From Brachionus manjavacas (Eukaryota; Rotifera; Eurotatoria; Ploima; Brachionidae): a DNA stretch of 64,000 bases. Every line of letters begins with the position of its first letter. The first letter of the stretch is position 1. Shown piece by piece: positions 33,706 through 45,897 of the stretch. The notes beneath the pieces were generated by a model, which was given only the letters and a program-made list of their open reading frames with translations, ran no database searches and was not told the DNA's origin. The stretch covers positions 1,533,501 through 1,597,500 of the forward strand of contig JAHQIY010000005.1 of NCBI GenBank assembly GCA_019054805.1, written 5' to 3'. The position numbers and the translations under genes are program-made.

Positions 33706-36700
33706 TTAATTTCCAACAAAGTTTCTCAAAAATTCAATAAAATAGTCCTTAGTTAAAATTTCATTTTGAGCATCAAATGAGTCTAATGGGTCATTTACTT
33801 CATCTTCATTCCATGTCCAAACGAGACCGTTCTCATAAAATGACTTTGGACTGGCAAAAAGCCATGGATCATTAGGCACTGAATAAGTTGACTGATTTTT
33901 GTCCGCTCTATAATAGTATTTATTGCCAGTCGACTTCGATTTTACGATAGACCACGGGCTTTGAATACTTTTGAGAAAATAAACACCTGTCGGATAAACA
34001 TAAAATTCACTTGCAAAATACAGAGGAATGTGGATAGCCTGTTTTGATTTTGGATTATATTTTCCTGATTTAGCGACTAAATTTTCTACTATAGTTGATT
34101 CTATGTCATCTATATTGAACAAATCTTTAAGTCTTATGGTGTTCAGATCGACTCGACTTTTTTTTTGAATTGCTTTTACAAAAATTTTAAGCCTCGAATG
34201 TCTTGACAACATATAGCCAAATTAAATATTTATTTTACAATCAAAAATGTTTACCTTTCTTCAAAATTTTCGATCTTGCTATTATCTATCAGCATCATTT
34301 CCCCTTGTATAAATAAGGCATCTATTATATGTATGGCATTGAATTTTTGTTGTCCCTTTTCCTATTTAAAAATCAAGTAAACTATGATGTATTTTATATA
34401 AGCTACTTACGAATCCTCTGTATTCAACAACTTTCTCAGCTAACAATAAAGTATCTTTAGGTAATTCAATATTAAAATTTTCAAGTTTTTTCCATTGCTT
34501 TGTTCTCTCTGAATTGAGATTAATCGGAGAATTCAATTCAAGTTCATAAACCACATTTCGACCACAGCCAATTAATAAGACTAAAGTACCACATGTCAAC
34601 GCACATTTATAGTCATAAATACTACTTTTTTTAAAATTTTCATTTATCGAACTTTTGGTTAATTCTTTTATGTGAGTTTTGGCAAACGATGACAGATCCC
34701 ATTGCAGCTTTGAACTTCTAAGCTCGTTATCAAGCTTGTCAAGCGTTTTCTTGAAATCTGGCTCTGGCGGTACCACTTTGGTGCGAAACTTTTCATTCTT
34801 GTCCTTCAACTGATCTAATTGCTTTTTATCAGCATAGATTAATCGCTTTTGATTTGGTAGCTTCCAATATTGTAAACAATCTTCGATCAGTTGGAATTGT
34901 CTAGAGTCTCTCAGATTTCTTTATTAATTAAAATATTTCACTAAAAATTTTTAATGTCATATTTTTTGATAAAAAAAAAATTTTGAAAAATAGAACAAAA
35001 ATAATTTTTATCTGATTTAAAATAAAATAGTTAAATCAGATCTATTTTAACAACATTGCTAAAAATCATTTCACCATTTAAAAATATTTTCTAAGTACTT
35101 TTCTGAGATTTTGATAAGTTTTATTACTAAAAAAAATTAAAAGTTTTAAAAAATACTAATAAATAAATTTTTCAAATATGGAGTCAGTGGACTGGAAAAA
35201 AGAATTTGTTGGACGGAATTTTAATGAATGTTATGCAAGTTTTCTGAATGAGTATCTACGACTTTATGAGAAACATGTACTTGAAAAAAGAGAGAATTTG
35301 CGAAAGAGCGAAAAATGGATGAACTACGAGGTGAATAGAGTGATAAAACTTAAGCATCTTGCTTGGTATAGGATGAAAGCATGTAAAAAAAGTTTATTTG
35401 AAATAGTAAATGTGATTATGGAAAAGCATGTAGAGAACATTTTGAGAACGGACTCTCTAAAAAAGCAAAAATTATTTTTCAAAAAACTTTGTTCCGTCTT
35501 TAATAAAGAAACCAATGATACTATGTCTTTTTTTCCTTTACGTACTTTTGATATTGAGAATGTCATGGGAATTTAACGAGGATCTTGTTGAAAGGAGACT
35601 AGAGAAATTAGATGGCAACAAATCGATAGAAACAGATGAAGTTAATCCACTATTACTGAAAAACTGCACAAAAACGATGTTACTGCCATTTAAGATAATT
35701 TACGCAAAATAATTTGAGACAGAAAAGATCCTAAAAAAGTGGAAAAGAGCAAATGTAAGCTCTTTTAATAAGACTCAAGTACCACGTTGATTAGGTTTTA
35801 CAAAAAATTTAAAATTAAATCAAGATACTTAAAAATTTAATAATTTTTTAAGATTCAATAATTTTGCAAATTTTTTATATTTAAGTTCTTTTTACTTAGA
35901 TAATATTTACAACAAAAAAATTTCTAAATTAGGCAAAAACTTTTGACTTTTCAAATTCAATAAATTTCCAATTACTAGGAGGAACAATTTTCTGACCTTG
36001 TTTTTTTTCAAAAATTCTTTTTATAAATTATGTTATCAAATTCGATGAGAAAGTAATAAGAAAATCTTTTATGCTTATAAGATTATGTACTACTTAAGCA
36101 AAAAAGCATGTTGGAAATATTTTTAAGAATGTTAAAACCACATACACTAAATTAAACTTCAGCAAAAATTGAATAAAAAAAAAACAAAAATTTACAGAGT
36201 ATTTGCAGAATAAATTTTTAAAAATTGAAATTCTTCATCCTGATTAGTTTTTTTTTAAATACAGCGGTTAAGTTTGTTATAGGAAAGAAAAATATTTTTA
36301 AAATTGATTGACGATTTCATTAAAATCAAGAAAAAGTTTTATTATGCCAGAAAAAAGTAAAAAAACCTAACATTTAGTAATGTTTCTATCAATATTCGAT
36401 CTATTCTCTAAATTAAAAAATTTATTTATTTTTTTGCTTCTATTTACGTTTAGAAAATTTCTTTTTTAAATGTTAATTGAATTAAAACTTGAATTCAATC
36501 TGATAATACATATTTTGCTACAGTTTTTTCTCTGAACTTCATCGCCGCTTTAAAATTAGCGTAATCATCCGAATTGAGTGACATGTCTTTAAATAGAGTA
36601 CTCTATTTTAATAAAAAGAAATAAAAATTCAATTTTAGTGAGATGAAATAAATGAAATAAAATTTGAACACATTTTAAAGCTATTAGCAATTGTTAAAGA

Positions 36701-38554
36701 TTATATAAAATCCTAAAAAAAATGAAAATTAAATTAACTATGTTAAAGTAAGACTTTTTTTTAACATGGGTCAAATTTATTCATTTAAGACATGTCATTA
36801 AATTTGAACATTAAATTCATTCTTTTTAAAACCAGCGCTCATTTTTAGTGAAATTATTTGTTTTAGTAACATGTCACTAAATTCAGATAATTACGTTACT
36901 TATAAAAATTTAAAGATCTTTTTGCTAAAAGTAAATCACCTAGCAAGATGAAGCAAAAATTAGATTACCTATTGGTTGCAAAGGCTTGGATTTTCGTCAA
37001 ATTTAAGCATTGAATTATTCCAATTGTTTCATTTGAATTAAAAATGTATTTATAGAATTCTTCATCATTCTTAAGAACACTTAATGGAACAATAGTTTCA
37101 ACATCATACGATGAATTTTCGTCGCGAAATGTCTTGTTCAAGGTCTCATTTATATCAAACAAATAATCACATATTAAGTTTTTAGAATCTTTTGCACCTT
37201 CGCAAATTATATAGCGCTCTGAGTTGGCAGGGCGGCTCGTCACTGGCTTGTGTATGCAAATACGCTCAAAGCATAAATACATCAAATACACAAGGCCAAC
37301 ACTGAACGGGGTGAACAGATCAAAAAGTTTGCACACAAAGTTGCCACCCAGTCTAAGGACCGACAATGCACACAAAAATTGACATAAATACAATTGTTTG
37401 GAAAGAATTTCTTGGATATTTTCGTTTCCTTCCACCGAAAATCCCTAATAAAAACAAATTGATTTTTTTGCTGATTAAAAATTTCTTTTTTAATTTACTC
37501 CATCTGCCATCATGAAATGAACTCCGGCATGATTTGTCTGATCCACAATAAACTTTTGAAATTCTTTTAAATTTTTTGTCTTTGTTACGTCGCCATCACC
37601 ATTTAGACCATTAGTTCCATAGTGAGGCTCGAAGAGTTCCGGAGATCCGGCAAGAAATTCTTCAAGCTTAAAGTCATTTTCAGCTTTTAGCGTGAAGCCA
37701 AAGCCTTTAGCTTTCCATTTTTTTCGCCACAAAACATATTCTGAAAATCCACCAGGACCAGCACAGACATCGCAAAAATAAAGCGGTTCATCTTGTTCTA
37801 CTTTTGAAGTCTAAAAATTTTAAAGAAAAATAAAATTTTGTCTTCAACCAATTTTTGATTGTTATACTCCGTCTGATCTATGTGGATCCGTAAATATAAA
37901 ATCAAACACGGCATCTATGTTGGCCATTTTCAAAGCAGCTCTATTTTGAAAAAATTGTGCACCAACTCTTTCAAATGGATTAGCTCGAGATCTTGCATTT
38001 CTCATTTCTTTGTCTTCTAAATTATCAAAAATGGACTTGCACTCAAGGACTTTTTGCAGTGTTGACTGCGAACAAAATTGATATTCATCATCAAGGGTAC
38101 GTTTTTTGCTTCCAATAACTTTCCATCCTTTTAATACTTTTAGAGAAGGCGTCTCTTTTTCCAAATTCTCTAGCCAAAGTGGGGTTTCAATATGAGTGAC
38201 TGGGTCGGTTGATTCGTCCCAAAAATCAACCCGTTTTGCAAAATTTTTATCTCCGAAACCTAAGCCTTTACGGCCAAGTTGATTCGACTCTTCAATAGGA
38301 GCCACTATGCCTTGACTGTGACGGCCAAGTCCAGACCCCTCTTTGTAGCCCATTTTCCGCATCATTTTTGATGCAAAGTCGTCAGAATCAGATTGAGTGA
38401 GTTTTTTGCTAACAGATTCATTGTTGATGGCTTGTTTAAATTCATTTGCCAAACTTGATGACTGCTCTGAACTAAATGGTCGAACTCTTTTCTTAGTCGG
38501 CGAATCTTGGTCATCGCTATCACTCAAAGTTTCTATAGTTCTTTTTGAAGACAT
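33706..38554 (-). CDS. CMTR1: cap-specific mRNA (nucleoside-2'-O-)-methyltransferase 1
   Basis: Nuclear enzyme that methylates the 2'-OH of the first transcribed nucleotide of capped mRNA, using S-adenosylmethionine. Six exons: 37868-38554, 37499-37810, 36969-37444, 34411-34918, 34255-34361, 33706-34201; phases agree; 861 residues (human 835). Seen: a basic KKRVRP near residue 21 (possible NLS), G-patch about 60-105 ([20 protein letters not shown]), RrmJ/FtsJ-type domain with SAM motif [15 protein letters not shown] (242-257), likely catalytic tetrad K209 (NRAALKM), D331 (MADGG), K372 (CKLFDLF), E409 (ANSERY), an inactive guanylyltransferase-like region, and a C-terminal WW domain ([17 protein letters not shown]). 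The 2050-bp third intron holds an antisense LINE piece; the other four introns are 49-57 bp. Confidence 0.97.
35178..35790 (+). pseudogene. LINE fragment in CMTR1 intron 3 (antisense to CMTR1)
   Basis: 35178-35576 encodes a basic linker region ([23 protein letters not shown]). Then, in another frame, come [25 protein letters not shown] and [15 protein letters not shown], the N-terminal RT region of a CR1-like ORF2. It has no start or end of a full element and ends abruptly at about 35790. Confidence 0.8.
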
Positions 38555-39344
38555 TTTTTATAAAAAGAATTTAAAAATTCAATTTTACTAAATTGCTTTT
38601 AAACTTAAATTCGAAATTTTTTATTTGCATAGAGCATTAATTTAGTCCTTATATAAATTTTTTTTTCTAATTAGAGATTGTAAATTTTTTGTTACATTTT
38701 GTATTACTCTGATTTTCAGATATTTTGAATAATCAGGTGAATTTTTTATTAAAGATAGAATTTTTTAGAATTAATTTTTTTTATCAGCCAACTATTTTTA
38801 AAGTTAAATATGTTTAATTCATAATAAAATGATAAATAGCAATACATTGTTGTAAAAAATATAAGAAACGCTTGCTATTTTTTTGCTTATGCGCCTTTAT
38901 ATTTGTTAAAGTATATGAAAGGATTTTCATTTATAATCATGAACCGTATTGATTTGATATAAGGATTTTACCATAAAGTACGTTAATTGCTGTAAAATTC
39001 TAAATTTAAAAATTTACGAATTTAGGCCAAATTTTTTTGAAAAATCTTTTTTCTTGAACAATTTAAATTTTTAAATTATTTTTTTAAATTAAATGAATTT
39101 CTAGTTTTGATTTTAAAAAAATTAATTCGTTAGATTTTTTTATTTCAATGTATTCGTTTTATACTTTTCTAGTAAATCATATAAATAAAAAATTGAATAA
39201 ATAAAAAAATAATCTTAATTCCTTAATTCATTAGAAAAGAAGCTTGAAACAAAATATTTAGTTTAAAAAGGCAGATTATCTGAGGCAAAAAAAAAGTAAA
39301 AATCATCTAGTAATGGTAAATAGATAAAAAACCGATTCTGTATT
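38555..39344. other. intergenic upstream of CMTR1
   Basis: AT-rich; nothing that I can support. Confidence 0.3.
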
Positions 39345-39415
39345 TGTTTTATCTGTGCCGAGCTAAAGCTCCTTCAGATTAAAAAAATCAAAAGATCAAA
39401 AAAATAAAATTAAAA
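39345..39415 (-). mobile_element. LINE 3' end in reverse orientation
   Basis: The reverse complement reads TCTGAAGGAGCTTTAGCTCG, nearly the same as the plus-strand LINE end at about 16148. It abuts the plus-strand LINE that follows, in head-to-head arrangement. Confidence 0.6.
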
Positions 39416-39419
39416 TAAA

Positions 39420-42075
39420 AATTAAGACAAAATAAAATAAAAAGCTTGGCCAAAAGTCCACTCCGGAAAGTGTCACTGGGAAAAAGGCTCGGACTAGCAG
39501 GAAAAACAACAAAAACACCAAAAACAAAGAAAACGAAGAAAGTATGGACTTTACGGACAAGGAAATTGAATCAGAAGCCTCAAAACTTCTCAATCTCAGT
39601 TCAAGCAAGCCAAATTCTTAATTAATTTCAATTTTTCTTATTAAATCTTATTTACTTATTTATTATATTTTTATTAAATTTTTATAAAATGTCTAAAAAA
39701 AACCTTAAAACGCCTGTTCTTAAAATTGTCCATTGGAACTGCAATTCACTGTCCAACAAAAAAGAACTTCTTGAGCTTCTAATTATTAAACACCAACCCG
39801 ACATAGTCATGCTAAATGAAATTAAGTTAGATAAACAAAAAGCAAATAGTTTACTCAATATCAGGGATAATCTGAGCATTCACAAATGTAGAAATTCTAG
39901 AGGGGGTGGAGTTGCAATATTAATAAAAAATAATGTTGAGTTTAATGAATTGGTAGAACTCGATTCACTAAACTTTGAAATAATTGGAATTAAAGTCCCG
40001 GTAAAAATTGGTTCCCTAAGGAAAAACATTAACTTAATAAGTATCTACCAGCCACCAAATCATAAAAATCTATTAGACCCTAGTATATTCGAATATATTG
40101 AGAAACACTTCGATTACTTCGTAATTGGTGGTGATTTAAACTCGAAGCTAAGTAGTCTAGGTAACAAAACTAATGATAATGGTAAAATTTTGGAAGATAT
40201 TTTAGAAGACCCACGTTTTCTAATAGCGAATGACGACTGTCCTACCTTTACACTTAGTCATCGTGATTACTCCTCTGTTTTAGACCTCTTCATACTAAGT
40301 AGTAATTTAGGCTCACATTTTAATTTTTTTCGGGTAATAGACGATGACTTGCTAAGCGATCATTTTCCTATTGAGCTTGAACTTGGATTTGAGCCACTGA
40401 AAATTGAAAGTAATCACAGATCTACTCTCAATTACAGGAAAGCTAACTGGGAAAAATTTAAGAGAAGTCTGGACTCTTGTGTTTTTGACTTGCTGTCAGG
40501 TGACATAAATCACATTAACAGTCAAATTTCTACTCAAATACTAGAAGCAGCAAATTCTGCAATTCCTATATTTCCACCAAAAAAATTTAAAAAATCACTT
40601 CCGGCCTACATAGTAGAGCTAATTTCCAAACGCAAAGTGTTAAAAAGTCAAAAACAAGACAAGGTTAACCAGGGCGGAGTGTAATAAGCTTACTAATAAA
40701 ATCAGATTTGAAATAGAAAAATTCAAAAGCGAGAATTGGGATACATTTCTTAAGTCTCTTGGGCCTAATCCAAACTCTTCCCGTCCTTTTTGGAAAAAAG
40801 TTAATTCGTTTAAAAAAAACTCCTCCGGCAATGTTATCCCCAAACTGGTCCTCAATTCAAAAGAGTTTAACACAGATTCCGAAAAAGGTACACTTTTTAA
40901 AGAGATTATTGGAGAAACCTTTACTCAAGAAAGAAATGATTCCTTCGACAATAACTTTCGAGACATGGTCGAAGATTTTGTATCAAATAAGGATTATCTG
41001 AAAGGCAATCATTATTTGAATGCCGAAAAGTCTTTTCCTAAAATCACAATTGAAGAGCTAAAAAAAAGCATTAGAAAACTAAAAGACGAATCAGCCCCTG
41101 GACCTGACAACTTATGTAACCGTATGTTGAAAAATCTCCCTGACCCGTTCATAATCGGTCTAGCGAGTTTTTTCAACCTCTGTCTAGCTACATCCGAAAT
41201 CCCAGATGCTTGGAAAACATCTAAAATAACAATGATCCCCAAAAAAAAAGTTAGTTCTGATAATTTGTTGTCTTTTTTTTGGCATTTTTAAAGCATTTGA
41301 TAGAGTTTGGCACGATGGACTAATTTACAAGATAATTAGAATTAATCTACATCCTTATTTTATTAATTGGATAATATCGTTTCTTCATTTGAGATCTTTT
41401 AGAGTAAATGCAAATGGACATCTGATGAATCAAAACCTTATTAAAGCAGGAGTTCCTCATGGGTCAGTAATTAGTCCACTTCTTTTTAGCATTTTAAAAA
41501 TTACAAACCAAAAAGAAACAAAACAAACAGCCGATATTCTCTTCTTTTTTGCAGATGATTTGGCTAAATTTTTTTTTTTTCAAAAAGATTTGAAAACTAT
41601 AAATATGGTTAATAATTACATAAAATGAGTGGAAAGATGGCTTTTCAAGTGGAAAATGAAAATTTCTATTGAAGAGTCATGTTACATGATCTTTGAAGAA
41701 AAAAACAAAATTAAAATCAAATTTGACCTTAAAATTATAATTAATGGTAATAATTTAAATAATGAGGAAAAAGCCAAATTCTTAGACATCACACTAGATT
41801 TAAAATTTACTTTTAATCTAATGGTGGATGAAACAAAAAGGTGCTGTAATTCAAGACTTAAACATTAGGTAGTCTTTTCAAATCTTTGAAAGGATAAATC
41901 TTGGATTACTTTTTCCTTGTTTAGATTCATTCTCATAAACTTGCATCTAAAAAATACAAGTTATTCAAAATTAAGCAATTCGATCTATTTTGAAGCTGAA
42001 ATATTTTATATATTTTTATTCTGAAAGAGTATTACCTTGGTACAGATTCACAAATAAATAAAAAAAAATAAATAA
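39420..42075 (+). mobile_element. non-LTR retrotransposon, 5'-truncated and internally deleted
   Basis: Starts inside ORF1 (39440-39618: basic region with KKARTSRKNNKNTKNKENEE and a stop). ORF2 begins at 39689. The 3' end at about 42015-42075 has CTGAAAGAG, CTTGGTACAG and AAAT units, the shared LINE-end design. Confidence 0.85.
39689..41868 (+). pseudogene. LINE ORF2 (endonuclease-reverse transcriptase), broken
   Basis: 39689-40684 encodes a complete endonuclease with MLNEIKLDK, GGDLNSK, SVLDLFILS and SDHFPIEL, so its catalytic residues look intact. A frameshift near 40675 leads to 40690-41260 (linker and early RT, KLKDESAPGPDNLCNRMLKN, DAWKTSKITMIPKKK). A deletion near 41270 removes the next RT motifs and the frame resumes with FKAFDRVWHDGL, AGVPHGSVISPLLF and FFADDLA (the YADD box as FADD). 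A stop at 41626 and an early end at 41868 leave the C-terminus missing. Confidence 0.88.
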
Positions 42076-43626
42076 ACTTATTGAATAAACTAGACCAGTG
42101 GATCATGAACTGAATGAATTTATCAATGATTGGTAAATGTTTGAATTATCGAACAGCTGGCCATTGAAAGCATATGTAAGGTTTATCTCTTGTCCGGATA
42201 AGGCTGCGGCAGATTGTTGTAGGCCTAAATGGTTAGACATTTTTCATCTAGCTAAAATTACTAAATCGATTTGTGCTCTACATTATAACTATTTTATTGT
42301 CAGATTCAAAAGTTTTCACATTCATTACATTTTCCTAGACAAATGGTTTCAAACTTCAAGCATTTAGTCAAGAAAATCAAGCCATGCTTTTTGAAGCCTT
42401 GTTTTATCAAACATCGTGCTTTTTTACCACTTGTTTTTAATTAGTGAAGTTGATTTTGCTTGGTTTTGTGGTCTGCTAATTTTGGTTAGCCAAAAGTCTT
42501 TAAACCAGAATTCGATTTATAGACTTTATTTTTAGTTATTCAATTTTGTTCAAGACGAATTATCATTTAATTTTTTCTATTAGACGTTTTTGGTCTAAAA
42601 GTTGTTTATAATTGTTACTAAAATTAAAGAGATCTGAAAAGTAAGTCGAGGAATGGATCGTTGAACAAAATAAGCAGATCAATCTCTCTTTTAAAATTAA
42701 ATTGATTTTCTCATGAAGCTTCTTAAACTTTCTCACTATCCCCTTGTTTTACAACAATTCTAATTTGTATCGGTTATTTTATCATAAGTTAATTTTCAAA
42801 GCTAACCCGATAGCTTACAAAATCTGTCCTGAGTTTTTTTTGATCATAACGAATTGGCTTATTTATTATTCTACGAAATTCTGTTGGACTTTTCCACCTA
42901 GCCAAAAATTAAACAATTTCTTTGAGTAAAACAACAAAGTAACTAGAGAGTTTTTTCACATACAGGCTACCAACTTTGGGACCGAAGAAATGTAGAAATA
43001 AAATTTTGAAGAGATGATGTTTGTTTATGAAAATAAGGCCATTTTAGATTAATTTAGCACATGAAATTAAACATACTCCTTTTCAAATTAAGAAATTTTT
43101 TAAATTTTTTAGATTTTATTTAATTTTTTTTGTAATTAATAAAGACAAATTATTTTAAATTTTTATTAAAATTTAACCTTCAAGAATCCTTTTCAATAAA
43201 CCGTAAAAATGATTTTTTTTATAAAATTATAAGAATTTATTTGAATAATTTAAATCGAAACTTACAGAAACAAATTTTTAACTTAATATTTGGCTTACCA
43301 ATTTTTAGCTTACCGAATTTTTGGTTAACCGGACATTGATTAACCAAAATATACAATACTAGTTAAACAAGCTGTAAATAACCAACATAACTAGTTTTAA
43401 TGACTTACAGCAAAATTTTTATTTTGGGCTTAATGTGTACTAGTCGCATTTGACCTAATACTCTGTTGGCTTCAGATGCCGCAGATGAATATTGAAGTGT
43501 CGTGGTTAAGAGCATATGTTCTTAGATTCTTGTGTTCTTTTGGCTAACATAAAGTTATTTCAGACAACTTGTTTGTTAGTTGTCACTTTTAGCACCTTAA
43601 CTTAATTTTAACTTTATTTTATGTAT
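42076..43626. other. intergenic, nothing recognised
   Basis: Frames at 42137-42367 and 42744-42929 are the longest but show no family likeness. Around 43290-43360 several GCTTACC/GGTTAACC words recur, hinting at a decayed palindromic element. Confidence 0.3.
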
Positions 43627-43925
43627 AGTCAAACGGGGTAAAACCGTGAATTCTTTTATTTGATCGCTAATTAGTTGTGAGATTTATTTTTTTATTTTCG
43701 AAGAAAATATGAAATAATAAAAGAGAATACTGTCTTTAATTTAAAAAAAACTTAATTTAAAATAAAAGAACGGTTCAAAAGTTATAGTTAAAATAAAATA
43801 AGTTCTTTCATTAACGTTTCAACGCTTACATTGGGGTATGTCCGTGAATTACATAAATTCAAGCAATTAAAATACAAAAAAAAGTATAAGAAAATATATG
43901 TATCCTATTTTAAAACAAAATTTAT

Positions 43926-44268
43926 CTATTTAGAACACTTTTTTGAACAAAAAAATTCCAAAGTTAAATCAAAGCCTCTTGGAAGGCATTTCCCACAAGA
44001 CCAATAGTTACATTTCTCACAAGAAATCCATTTGTTTTGATTTGCTTTGACTCTTTCAAATACTGTTTTACATTTGAAACAACTTTTTTGGTCGTTTAGT
44101 GGAGATATTTCAATTTCAAACTCTTCTTCATTTTCTTCATCACTGATTATTGTCACTTTTTTCCTCTTTTTGTTCAACTTTTTTGCCTCTTCATCTTCTA
44201 ATTGTTTCAAAACTTGATTCTCAGTCAAAACTTCACCGTTCTTTCTATTAATCCTCGTTTTTTTTGTT
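43926..44268 (-). pseudogene. pogo-like transposase C-terminal part with zinc-binding motif
   Basis: The frame is open from about 44268 and has an ATG at 44228. Basic stretch TSTKKTRINRKNGEVLT, then QLEDEEAKKLNKKRKK, an acidic run, and a Cys-rich end (CFKC...CEKCNYWSCGKCL...FFCSKKC) that could bind zinc like a PHD/RING-type finger. Such fingers end some pogo/Tigger-type transposases. It may be translated alone if a promoter is present. Confidence 0.55.
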
Positions 44269-44280
44269 GACGTTTTCTCT

Positions 44281-44595
44281 TTATTTGCTGGAATAGTGTT
44301 TCACAAAGTTTCTAATGCTAGCAAAATTAATACCATGACCCCAATCAGCTAATTGTTTGATCACTTCAACTAAAAGCGTTTCAAATTCTTTAGGGATCCA
44401 TGGAGTAGCACCTTTACCATTTGCAGGTCTTTTATACTTTTCATTGATTCGGTCGTTAAATTTTGAATATGAAATGTTAAAGCGCACAGAAGCTTGATGT
44501 TTGATTAATTTTTTAGCTTCAATTTCGGCAATGGCTATTTGTAAAGTTTCTTCGCTATAAGTTTTTTGAGTTTTTTGGAAGTTACTTCTCGGCAT
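44281..44595 (-). pseudogene. pogo-like transposase N-terminal Psq-type HTH part
   Basis: Starts at MPRSNFQKTQKTYSEETLQ (44595). A Pipsqueak-type helix-turn-helix (LQIAIAEIEAKKLIKHQASVRFNISYSKFNDRI) is followed by the start of the CENP-B-like domain (PWIPKEFETLLVEVIKQLADWG). It breaks at KHYSSK, stop. The DDE catalytic domain that should follow is absent, so the product could at most bind DNA. Confidence 0.7.
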
Positions 44596-45129
44596 TTTTA
44601 AAAAGTTTTTTTTTTTAAATATCAATCAAATAGAAAATTCACACTATCTATTGCAATAAATGAAATTAACGGTTTAACCCCAATCCCATTTTTTTCTTTA
44701 ACTTATTTTATTTTAAAATAACAGAAAATCGGTTAAGTTTTTGAATTTTTCAATAAGAAATTCGTAATCAGCATCAAAAAATACATTTAACAGTATTCTT
44801 TGTTCAAATTTTTACCAATTATCAAGAAAGTTTTTTTTTTAGGATCGGCATTTTCTTTTTTAATCGGCAAGTAGCGAAGATTAATCGTTTAAATGAAAAA
44901 AAAAAAATAAAAAATTCTTTTTTATTGGTCATTTTTATTAACAAAGACGTTTTTTATATTTTTTTTTTATTTAAAAAAAAATTTTTTTCAAAGAAAAGTT
45001 ATAGTCATTCAAAGAAGAATTCACGGTTTTACCCCATTAACGGTTCAACCCTGAAAATTTTTATTTATTTAATTTCATTGTATGGAATCAAAATTAAATA
45101 AAATTTAACTTAAACATCAATTCTCTGAG

Positions 45130-45470
45130 TCACTACCTAGTCCTCTTAAGATAATTCAAACATTGTTTGTACCATTTTGGGTCATTTTCTTCAACAGTTT
45201 CTTTAAGGGTCTCTGTCTCATTCAAGATTGGAACTGTATATTCAGTTTTATTTTTATTTCGGCCAATTTTCATTGTTTTATACTTTTATACATTCAGTCC
45301 AGTAGACCATTTTGTTGTCCAGTTATTTAATTCGAGTCGATCCTGATTCATTCCTATTAAAAACTCCCAATATTTTTAAATCGTCTGCAAATGATAGATA
45401 TGGAATTTGAATTGAATAAAATAGATTATTTATGTAGATAAGGAACAAAATCGAACCTAAAACCGATATG
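45130..45470 (-). pseudogene. LINE reverse transcriptase fragment
   Basis: On the minus strand 45465-45355 encodes VLGSILFLIYINNLFYSIQI then FADDLKILG, the box surrounding the RT active site. After a frameshift come LNNWTTKWSTGLNV-like and ETLKETVEENDPKW. It is only the central RT part, with stops. Confidence 0.8.
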
Positions 45471-45897
45471 TTTAAATTTAACAAACAGTTAATTCATTTT
45501 TTCATAGTTTTTATAATCGGTCACATTTTTAGTTAATGTATAATCATTAAAATAAATCAGTTTAATTATTTACTCAATCTATTAATTTAAACCATCAATT
45601 TTTTTAAATCTTTTATTTAAACAAATTTTAATTCGAATTTGTCGATTCACTACACTACACTATAAAATAGTTTTATAAATCTTTTATTAACTTTTATTAA
45701 CCTGGGCAATTAGTTCATTCTAAACTATCAAGTAGTTTACTTTTTTTAATCTTTTTTGAAAATGATAAATTTCATATTTTAAATTTTCAAGATTAATTAC
45801 GTAATGTAAATTGTGACTCAAAAGATAAAAAAACATGTGATAAAAAAACTTTATTAATTTAATGTTTAATAAAATATTTAAAATTTATTTTTTAAAC
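45471..45897. other. upstream region of the DRAM gene
   Basis: AT-rich, no motif named. An ATG at 45862 is in frame with the DRAM start and would add 12 residues (FNKIFKIYFLN). Confidence 0.3.

Larger units (their letters stand above)
43635..45035 (-). mobile_element. pogo-like DNA transposon, internally deleted
   Basis: A perfect 21-bp inverted repeat (43635-43655 and 45015-45035; core GGGGTAAAACCGTGAATTC) bounds about 1.4 kb. Related subterminal copies occur at about 43832 (plus orientation) and 44672 (inverted). The outer ends are not well defined and no TA duplication could be confirmed. Inside are two minus-strand frames from the start and the end of a transposase; the middle is missing. 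Confidence 0.75.

Noticed and set aside
42137-42367. 76-codon frame with several Cys and aromatic residues
   Set aside because: Composition slightly better than background, but no start context, homologue or splice sites.
43290-43360. Repeated GCTTACC / GGTTAACC words
   Set aside because: Too short and too diverged to define an element.
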